Below, piece after piece: positions 5,277-11,205 of a stretch of 11,205 nucleotides of DNA. How positions within the stretch are numbered: the stretch's first letter is position 1; each line of letters begins with the position of its first letter. Source of the stretch: Thermoanaerobaculales bacterium (GTDB lineage Bacteria; Acidobacteriota; Thermoanaerobaculia; Thermoanaerobaculales; Sulfomarinibacteraceae). Below the pieces are notes generated by a model that saw only the letters and a list, made by a program, of their open reading frames with translations, had not been told where the DNA came from and made no database searches. The position numbers and the translations under genes were made by a program. The stretch is from NCBI GenBank assembly GCA_029938595.1, contig JAOZUP010000094.1:1-11205 (forward strand), given 5' to 3'.

Positions 5277-7607
5277 ATGCGCCACAGTTCGCACCGTATC
5301 GCCGCGATCACGACCATCATGCTTGTGCTCACTGTCCACGCCGTGGTTGCGGTGGAGGAGGCCGTTCACCCCTCGGAGCTGTCCCTCGAGCGGATCTTCA
5401 AAGACAAGGAGTTCCGGGTCGAACGTTACGGACCCGCGCGCTGGCTGGAGGACGGTTCGGGTTACACCACCCTCGAAGTGTCGCCGGACTTCGACAAGGC
5501 GAAGGACATTGTGCGCTACGACCCGACGACCGGGGAACGCTCGGTGCTCGTCCCGGCTGGCTCGTTGGTCACCGAGGAAGGCGCGGATCCGCTGTCGATC
5601 AAGGACTACCACTGGTCCGACGACGGAAAGCAGCTGCTGATCTTCACGAATACCGAGCGGGTGTGGCGGCGCCACACTCGTGGCGATTACTGGCTGCTCG
5701 ACTTGGGGAACGGCAAGCTGCAGCAGCTGGGCGGTGACGCCGGAGAATCGACAATGATGTTCGCAAAGCTGTCGCCGGACGCCACGCGGGTCGCTTGGGT
5801 GGACTTCAACCAGAAGGATCTCTACGTCCAGGATCTGGGCTCCCTCGAGGTCATGCGGCTCACCGCCGACGAGCCCGGCCACATCATCAACGGCACCTCC
5901 GACTGGGTCTACGAGGAGGAGTTCGGTCTTCGCGACGGCTTCCGTTGGAGCCCTGACAGTCGTCACATCGCTTACTGGCAGTTCGATTCGGAGGGAGTGG
6001 GCACCTTCTACCTGATCAACAACACCGACACGATCTACCCCGAGCTCACGCCCCTTCCGTACCCCAGGGTCGGAACCACCAACTCAGCGTGCCGGATCGG
6101 CGTCATCCCCGCCGCGGGGGGAGACACCATGTGGTTCGAGCCCGAGGGCGACCCACGCAACCACTACATCCCTAAGATGGGCTGGGCCGGGGGCCCCGGG
6201 GAGATCTGGCTCGTTCGTCTCAACCGGTTGCAGAACACCGCCGAGGTTATGCTCGGCGACATCGTCACCGGCAATCTGCACACCGTCTTCACCGACACGG
6301 ACGACGCCTGGATCGACATCGACGACGACCCTTTGTGGATCGAAGAGGGACGATTCTTCACCTGGTTGTCGGAGCGCGACGGCTGGCGCCACCTCTATCT
6401 GGTCGCCCGCTCCGGCAGGGAGGTGCGGTTGGTCACCGTCGGTGCCTACGACGTTACCGACCTCGTGCACATCGACGACGACGGTGGCTGGGCCTACTTC
6501 ATGGCCTCGCCCGAGGATCCCACCGCCCGGTTCCTTTACCGGACAAAGCTCGACGGCAAGGGGGCGCTCGAGCGGGTATCGCCGACTGGATCCGCCGGCT
6601 CCAACAAGTACCAGATCTCGGAGGATGCACGGTGGGCCATCCACAGTTTCTCATCGAGAGACCAGGTGTCGCGCACCGACCTGGTGTCGCTTCCCGATCA
6701 CACGGTGCGGCGGGTGCTTGAAGATAATGCCGAGGTCCAGGCGGCCTTTGATGCGGTGGCCAGGGGACCCATCGAGACCTTTCGGGTCAGCATTGAAGAC
6801 GGCATCGAGGTTGACGGCTGGATGATGAAACCGCCGGACTTCGATCCGGCCAAGACCTACCCCCTGCTGGTGTTCGTCTACGGCGAGCCGGCAGGCCAGA
6901 CGGTGCGGAACGGCTGGGGACGGAGCACCAAAATGTGGCACCTCATGCTCGCCCAGCGGGGCTACCTGGTGGCGAGTCTCGACAACCGCGGCACCCCGGC
7001 GCCGCGCGGCCGCGAGTGGCGAAAGTCGGTTTACCGGCAGATCGGCATCCTCGCCTCGGCGGACCAGGCGGCGGGAGTGCGGGCGATGATCGAGCGGTGG
7101 TCCTTTATCGACCCCGACCGCATTGGCTCGTGGGGCTGGAGCGGCGGCGGAACCATGACCCTGAACGCTCTCTTCCGCTATCCCGACCTCTACTCGGTGG
7201 GTCTGGCCGTCGCGTCCGTCCCGGAGCAGACGGTATACGACACCATCTACCAGGAGCGCTACATGGCGTTGCCGGAGGGCAACGAGGAGGGCTACGCCGA
7301 CGGCTCGCCCATCACTCACGCCGGCAAGCTCGAGGGCAACCTGTTATTGGTCCACGGCACCGGAGACGACAACTGCCATTACCAGGGCTTCGAGCTCCTG
7401 GTCAACGAGCTCATCAAACACGGCAAGCAGTTCGACATGATGTCCTACCCCAACCGGACCCATGGGATCTCCGAGGGCGAGGGCACAACGATGCACCTCT
7501 ACACCCTGCTCACCGACTATCTCCTCGAACACCTCGAACCGGGGCCCAAGGTCCCTCCAGTCTCTGAGGCCGAGCCTGTCCCAGCGTCCGAGGCGGTTCC
7601 GAATTAG
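5277..7607 (+). CDS. secreted dipeptidyl peptidase IV-type serine peptidase (family S9)
   Basis: The 776-residue enzyme should release N-terminal dipeptides from peptides outside the cytoplasm, as DPP IV relatives do. Residues 1-25 form a Sec signal peptide, with likely cleavage after VVA (25). A DPP IV-type propeller (about 85-480) contains VWRRH with R131 matching the DPP IV substrate arginine, and WVYEEE (211-215), the double-Glu site that binds the peptide N-terminus. The alpha/beta-hydrolase domain (about 550-765) has the triad S622 (GWSGG), D697 (GTGDDN) and H729 (THG), oxyanion Y535 (VYGEP), and YDTIY with Y654 and Y658. All key residues are present and the length fits the family. The last 20 or so residues are Pro/Glu/Ala-rich and probably disordered. 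The gene is monocistronic in appearance, divergent from the Mut7-C gene. A role in peptide scavenging is an inference. Confidence 0.95.
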   Translation: MRHSSHRIAAITTIMLVLTVHAVVAVEEAVHPSELSLERIFKDKEFRVERYGPARWLEDGSGYTTLEVSPDFDKAKDIVRYDPTTGERSVLVPAGSLVTEEGADPLSIKDYHWSDDGKQLLIFTNTERVWRRHTRGDYWLLDLGNGKLQQLGGDAGESTMMFAKLSPDATRVAWVDFNQKDLYVQDLGSLEVMRLTADEPGHIINGTSDWVYEEEFGLRDGFRWSPDSRHIAYWQFDSEGVGTFYLINNTDTIYPELTPLPYPRVGTTNSACRIGVIPAAGGDTMWFEPEGDPRNHYIPKMGWAGGPGEIWLVRLNRLQNTAEVMLGDIVTGNLHTVFTDTDDAWIDIDDDPLWIEEGRFFTWLSERDGWRHLYLVARSGREVRLVTVGAYDVTDLVHIDDDGGWAYFMASPEDPTARFLYRTKLDGKGALERVSPTGSAGSNKYQISEDARWAIHSFSSRDQVSRTDLVSLPDHTVRRVLEDNAEVQAAFDAVARGPIETFRVSIEDGIEVDGWMMKPPDFDPAKTYPLLVFVYGEPAGQTVRNGWGRSTKMWHLMLAQRGYLVASLDNRGTPAPRGREWRKSVYRQIGILASADQAAGVRAMIERWSFIDPDRIGSWGWSGGGTMTLNALFRYPDLYSVGLAVASVPEQTVYDTIYQERYMALPEGNEEGYADGSPITHAGKLEGNLLLVHGTGDDNCHYQGFELLVNELIKHGKQFDMMSYPNRTHGISEGEGTTMHLYTLLTDYLLEHLEPGPKVPPVSEAEPVPASEAVPN

Positions 7608-7622
7608 ACGGGTACCACGATC

Positions 7623-7639
7623 GGCACTTTTTATGTGCC
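7623..7639 (+). other. small hairpin with T-rich loop after the peptidase gene
   Basis: GGCAC (7623-7627) pairs with GTGCC (7635-7639) around the loop TTTTTAT, 15 bases past the stop codon. The T-run is in the loop, not after the stem, so it is an atypical terminator candidate at best. Confidence 0.3.
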
Positions 7640-7649
7640 TTCTGGGACC

Positions 7650-7667
7650 GCCGAGCTCCAGCTCGGC
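7650..7667. repeat. compact GC palindrome, REP-like
   Basis: GCCGAGCT-CC-AGCTCGGC is an inverted repeat with perfect 8-base arms; as RNA it would more likely form GCCGAG/CTCGGC with a 6-base loop. It sits 42 bases after the peptidase stop in non-coding DNA. The shape and location resemble dispersed REP-type palindromes, but only one copy is in this window. It could also be part of a transcription end signal. Confidence 0.4.
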
Positions 7668-7857
7668 ATCCACCTCCGTAGCGAATGACTCCATGTCCGC
7701 AAAACACGTGACCGTTTTGGTGTCAATCTGATTCGAGTTCGCTTCTGATACATGCTGGCTTGAATTGAGACACCTTCGACCAGATATCGCCCCCGAGTTC
7801 GAGTGTGGATTCTGGCATCGGACTTGCGAAGGAGGAACGCGTTGAGGGGGGGAGAAT
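7668..7857 (+). promoter_or_regulatory. less GC-rich upstream region of the repeat-protein gene
   Basis: This 190-base stretch is visibly richer in A/T than the flanking genes, as expected of a promoter region. It holds CAAAAC-N8-GTTTTG (7700-7719) and a looser dyad, GTGTC at 7720-7724 against GACAC at 7769-7773. TTGAAT (7760-7765) followed 17 bases later by GATATC is a weak promoter candidate. An AAGGAGG (7829-7835) is too far from the ATG at 7858; the purine run GGGGGGGAG (7846-7854) is the likelier ribosome binding site. No small gene is supported. Confidence 0.35.
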
Positions 7858-10800
7858 ATGAAAATTCGCGACCTGAGATGCTCCATCGCAATTCTGCTGC
7901 TTGCACTGTGCGCTACCGCCACGACGACAACTGCGGGGACGCCCTTCATGCTGAAGGACATCCTGTCGGGGTCGGGGGGCTCGATGGGCAAGGTGTTGCA
8001 TGTGGAGGGGAGCACGGTCTACTTCTTCGCCAACAACGGGACGACGACAGGTTTATGGAAGAGTGACGGCACACCTGATGGCACCGTGCTGCTTCGCGAC
8101 GATCTAACGGGGGGCGATCCCCTCTATCCAGTCAAGGGTATGGTCAACGGCGAACTGGTATTCGCCTCAGGTGGCGATCTCTGGAAGACCGATGGGACGC
8201 CGGCCGGTACAGTCCTGGTGAAAGGCCTCACCGTCATCGGGATGTCAGGCGATTCGAGCTCGGTGGTAGCGAGTAGCGTCCTCTTCTTCACGGCTGATGG
8301 CGGTAACGGCAGCGGCACGGAGCTGTGGAAGAGCAACGGGACCACCGCCGGCACGGTCATGGTCAAGGACATCAATCCGAGCTCTTCCTCCTCATATCCG
8401 ATTCACTTCGCGGCCATGGGCGGTACGGTGTACTTTGCGGCCCGCGAGCCCACGTACGGGCGGGAGCTGTGGAAGAGTGACGGTTCGTCTTCCGGTACCG
8501 TCATGGTGCGCAACATCCATACCCTGGACTGCGCGACCTACGACTGCGACTCCTCCCCGGATTACCTGACCACGGTCGGCACCAATGTCTTTTTCAGCGC
8601 CCTCGTTCCAACCCAGGGCAGGGAGCTCTGGGTCACTGACGGCACGTTCGGAGGAACGACCCTGGTTGAGGACATCAATATCTCCGGGAGTTCCGACCCG
8701 AGACTCTTGATTGCCGTCGGCAGTGCGCTGTATTTTGCGGCCGACGACGGGACCCACGGATTGGAACCCTGGCGCAGCGATGACGGCACCGCCGCCAACA
8801 CCTACATGGTCGCGGACATCTGGACGGGTGCCACCTGGAACCACTCGATGGGTTCGACACCCGAGCACGCGATGGCGGTCATGGGCGGCGATCTCTACTT
8901 CCGAGCCACCGATGCGCTCAACAACGACGAGTTGTGGAAGACGGGTTCGGGCGGAACGGTCAAGGTGAAGGAGATCAACACTTCAGGCGAATCCGACCCG
9001 GAGTACTTTGCGGTCGTTGGTGACACCCTGTACTTCTCGGCCACGGACGGCTCGGCGGGCAGAGAGCTCTGGATGAGCCAGGGCACCGAGGCCACGACCG
9101 CCCAGGTGGCGGACATCAACTCAGGCTCCGCCGGCTCGAGCCCGGCGCAGCTCACTGCCGGCACCGAGCGGGTTTTCTTTACCGCCGCCGATGGCAGTCA
9201 CGGCAGCGAGCCGTGGGTACTGCACACCGAGACCGACGATCCCACCGACCCCAGCACCGTCGAGGGGTTCAGCCACACCCCCAGCACCTGGTCGAGCAAC
9301 AACCAGATCACCGTTCAGTGGTCGGGGGCCTCGGACACCGGGGCGAGCGGCGTGCAGGGCTACTCGGTGATCTTCGACACCAGCCCGTCCACAACCCCCG
9401 ATCAAACAGTCGAAATCCTCCACTCGTCGGATCCGCACCAGGCGACGAGCGCGAGCCTGGCTGACGGCACGAACCACTGGTTCCACCTCAGCACCTGCGA
9501 CTGGGCGGGAAACTGCACATCCACCGAGCACCTGGGGCCATTCTGGATCGAGAGCCAGGCACCGTCAGGTCCTTCGGCCCTGGCCAGCACCAGCCACTCA
9601 GTCGACGTCTGGACGACCAACGGGACCGTGAACATGCAATGGTCGGGCGCTTCCGACGGCGGCAGCGGCATGCAGGGCTACTCGGTCCTCTTCGACACCA
9701 ACGCCACCACCGATCCTGGCGTATCCGTCGATGTCGCGCACGGCACCGATCCCCACACCTACGGCGACACCCTGGCAAACGGCGTCTACTGGTTCCACCT
9801 CCGAGCCTGCGATGCGGCCGGCAACTGTTCGGCGCCACAGCACAGCGGTCCCTACAAGATCGACGGCACTGCGCCTTCCAACCCTTCCAGCCTGGCCAGC
9901 ACCAGCCACACCGTCAGCGAGTTCTCGAACAACCCGTCGGTCACGATGGCGTGGTCCGGCGCCGGCGACGCCACCGGCAGCGGTGTCACGGGCTACTCGG
10001 TGCTGATCGACGAAGCATCGAACACTCAGATTGACACCTCCACCGAGGTCGCGCACATCGACGGAACTTCGGTCCACACGTGGAGTAGCTCCGAGCTCGC
10101 CAACGGCAACAGCTATTACTTCCACCTCAGGACCTGCGACGCCGCGGGCGCCTGCGCCGCGACGGTCCACACGGGACCGTTCATGATCGACATCAGCCCT
10201 CCCACCGACCCGTCGTCGGTGAGCAGTTCGAGTCACCAAACCAGCACGTGGTCCAACGATCCCGAGGTCGACATCTCCTGGTCAGGGGCAGCAGCCGCTC
10301 CCTGGGGTTCACCGCTTGACGGCTACAAGGTCAAGTTCAACACGAGCCCCACCGAGTGGGACGCGGGCACCGAGCAGTGGGTCGATCACGGTGCCTCGCC
10401 GAGCTACACCGGGGCTCTGGCGGAGGGAGCGAGCCACTACTTCCACCTCAAGACCTGTGACGAGGCCGGCAACTGTACTTCGACCGTCCACCTCGGACCG
10501 TTCTGGCTCGACCTCACCACGCCGATTGCTCCGAGCGCCTACGAGAGCACCAGCCACGAGAGTGGTGTGTGGTCGAGCGACACCCAGATCGATCTCGAGT
10601 GGTCGGGCGCAGGCGATACGGGCGGCAGCGTTTTGGCCGGGTACTCGGTGTCGTGTGATGCCAACGCTACAGGTGTCCCCGATCTGACGGCCGACGTCGC
10701 CCAGTCCGCCGACACCTTCACCAGCCAACCGCTGGCTGACCGCTCGGATTGGTACTGTCACATCCGCTCGTGCGATACGGCAGGTAGCTGCGCCGATCCG

Positions 10801-11205
10801 GTTCACCTCGGTCCGTTCAGCATCGAGAGTACGCCACCGTCCAATCCGACGGTTACCAGCACCTCTCACGAGGAATTGTATTGGTCATCGAACAACCAGA
10901 TCCAGATGCAGTGGCAGGGCGCTTCCGACGATGGCTCGAGTCTGGCGGGGTACTCTTTCGAGTTCAGCACGAGCTCGGACACCGTTCCCCACACCTCCGT
11001 CGACCAGGCCCACGGCACCGATCCCCACTCCACTACGAGCGCCGTGCTCCCCGATGGCGCCAGCCACTGGTTCCACCTGCGTACCTGCGACACTGCCGGC
11101 AGTTGTGCCGAGACCGTCCACCGGGGCCCCTACATGATCGACACCCAGGACCCGACCGACCCGACGGTCTCGAGCTCCAGCCACACGCCAGGCACATGGT
11201 CGGCC
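7858..11205 (+). CDS. secreted ELWxxDGT-repeat / Fn3-like repeat protein (3' end outside window)
   Basis: An uninterrupted frame of 1116 codons runs from ATG 7858 to the last base with no stop, so the C-terminus is missing. An in-frame TGA at 7843-7845 fixes this ATG as the earliest ATG start. Residues 1 to about 26 form a Sec signal peptide (basic start, hydrophobic ILLLALC core, small residues before GTPF); the LALC is not a proper lipobox. Residues about 30-460 hold nine ELW/EPW-type motifs typical of ELWxxDGT-repeat proteins, probably a beta-propeller. From residue 462 come six complete Fn3-like modules of 104-109 residues and the start of a seventh. Each carries QWSGA-like, GYSV and HWFHLRTCD-like motifs and a C-x5-C pair. 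No catalytic motif is seen. It is likely an exported surface or matrix protein; the anchor or secretion signal, if any, lies beyond the window. The exact role is unknown. Confidence 0.88.
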   Translation, partial: MKIRDLRCSIAILLLALCATATTTTAGTPFMLKDILSGSGGSMGKVLHVEGSTVYFFANNGTTTGLWKSDGTPDGTVLLRDDLTGGDPLYPVKGMVNGELVFASGGDLWKTDGTPAGTVLVKGLTVIGMSGDSSSVVASSVLFFTADGGNGSGTELWKSNGTTAGTVMVKDINPSSSSSYPIHFAAMGGTVYFAAREPTYGRELWKSDGSSSGTVMVRNIHTLDCATYDCDSSPDYLTTVGTNVFFSALVPTQGRELWVTDGTFGGTTLVEDINISGSSDPRLLIAVGSALYFAADDGTHGLEPWRSDDGTAANTYMVADIWTGATWNHSMGSTPEHAMAVMGGDLYFRATDALNNDELWKTGSGGTVKVKEINTSGESDPEYFAVVGDTLYFSATDGSAGRELWMSQGTEATTAQVADINSGSAGSSPAQLTAGTERVFFTAADGSHGSEPWVLHTETDDPTDPSTVEGFSHTPSTWSSNNQITVQWSGASDTGASGVQGYSVIFDTSPSTTPDQTVEILHSSDPHQATSASLADGTNHWFHLSTCDWAGNCTSTEHLGPFWIESQAPSGPSALASTSHSVDVWTTNGTVNMQWSGASDGGSGMQGYSVLFDTNATTDPGVSVDVAHGTDPHTYGDTLANGVYWFHLRACDAAGNCSAPQHSGPYKIDGTAPSNPSSLASTSHTVSEFSNNPSVTMAWSGAGDATGSGVTGYSVLIDEASNTQIDTSTEVAHIDGTSVHTWSSSELANGNSYYFHLRTCDAAGACAATVHTGPFMIDISPPTDPSSVSSSSHQTSTWSNDPEVDISWSGAAAAPWGSPLDGYKVKFNTSPTEWDAGTEQWVDHGASPSYTGALAEGASHYFHLKTCDEAGNCTSTVHLGPFWLDLTTPIAPSAYESTSHESGVWSSDTQIDLEWSGAGDTGGSVLAGYSVSCDANATGVPDLTADVAQSADTFTSQPLADRSDWYCHIRSCDTAGSCADPVHLGPFSIESTPPSNPTVTSTSHEELYWSSNNQIQMQWQGASDDGSSLAGYSFEFSTSSDTVPHTSVDQAHGTDPHSTTSAVLPDGASHWFHLRTCDTAGSCAETVHRGPYMIDTQDPTDPTVSSSSHTPGTWSA
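8053..9216 (+). repeat. nine ELWxxDGT-type protein repeats (propeller blades)
   Basis: Motifs begin at residues 66 (LWKSDGT), 107 (DLWKTDGT), 155 (ELWKSNGT), 203 (ELWKSDGS), 256 (ELWVTDGT), 303 (EPWRSDDGT), 358 (ELWKTGSGGT), 403 (ELWMSQGT) and 451 (EPWVL). Spacing is about 41-55 residues, and most are preceded by a strand such as VYFAA or LYFSA. This fits a seven- or eight-bladed propeller with degenerate end blades; the blade count is an inference. Confidence 0.8.
9241..11205 (+). repeat. tandem Fn3-like modules with C-x5-C pairs (six full, one partial)
   Basis: Module limits by eye: 9241-9555, 9556-9867, 9868-10194, 10195-10515, 10516-10830, 10831-11145, and a seventh from 11146. Each starts with a Pro-rich linker of the type PTDPS and ends with GPFWID-like residues. 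The Cys pair appears as CDWAGNC, CDAAGNC, CDAAGAC, CDEAGNC, CDTAGSC and CDTAGSC. The fifth module has two extra cysteines (YSVSCD and WYCHI). An 18-base identity between module 2 (9739-9756) and module 6 (11011-11028) shows that the repeats share recent ancestry at DNA level. Confidence 0.8.

Noticed and set aside
5208..5966. Minus-strand frame of 252 codons over the start of the peptidase gene
   Set aside because: It opposes the signal peptide and propeller of a well-supported gene and covers its ribosome binding site; no domain is visible.
7842..8066. Alternative TTG start at 7842 with a well-spaced AAGGAGG, giving a 74-residue frame
   Set aside because: The spacing is attractive, but the frame overlaps the signal peptide and first blade of the repeat protein, shows no domain and ends at 8066.
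8041..11205. Tandem protein repeats considered as a DNA satellite or CRISPR array
   Set aside because: The periodicity is in the protein (about 48 and 105 residues); at DNA level the units are diverged and have no short identical repeats with unique spacers.

Overview
The window is GC-rich, densely coded bacterial DNA. It most resembles an Acidobacteriota-type genome (for example the Thermoanaerobaculia side of the phylum). This is an inference from gene content: tandem transmembrane Ser/Thr kinases, one carrying a TolB/WD40-like propeller, a family-S9 dipeptidyl peptidase with a YDTIY/QERYM catalytic-domain signature, and a secreted ELWxxDGT-repeat protein. No rRNA, tRNA or marker gene is present to confirm it.

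Layout. (1) 1-118: short GC-rich leader with one hairpin and a possible -10 box. (2) 119-1750: receptor-type Ser/Thr kinase with one membrane segment and an extracytoplasmic domain of about 200 residues that I do not recognise. (3) 1751-1882: intergenic region with a 23-base stem-loop repeat and three further dyads. (4) 1883-4519: a second, related kinase whose outer part is a TolB-like beta-propeller. (5) 4520-4563: short convergent gap holding the second copy of the 23-base stem-loop. (6) 4564-5139, minus strand: Ub-Mut7C + Mut7-C (PIN-like RNase) protein lacking the usual C-terminal zinc ribbon. (7) 5140-5276: divergent intergenic region with a perfect 12-bp palindrome and a long predicted RNA hairpin that buries the ribosome binding site of the next gene. 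(8) 5277-7607: secreted dipeptidyl peptidase IV-type enzyme with complete catalytic and substrate-binding residues. (9) 7608-7857: less GC-rich intergenic region with a REP-like palindrome. (10) 7858 to the window end: a large secreted protein, open for 1116 codons with no stop, made of an ELWxxDGT propeller followed by six full and one partial Fn3-like modules, each full module with a C-x5-C pair.

How they may work together. The two kinases could pass envelope signals to cytoplasmic targets, while the peptidase and the repeat protein act outside the cytoplasm. Shared function is only suggested by proximity; each gene has its own leader and no tight operon is evident. The most interesting points are the orphan sensor domain of kinase 1, the matching stem-loops 3' of both kinases, the structured leader of the peptidase gene, and the degenerate Mut7-C protein.
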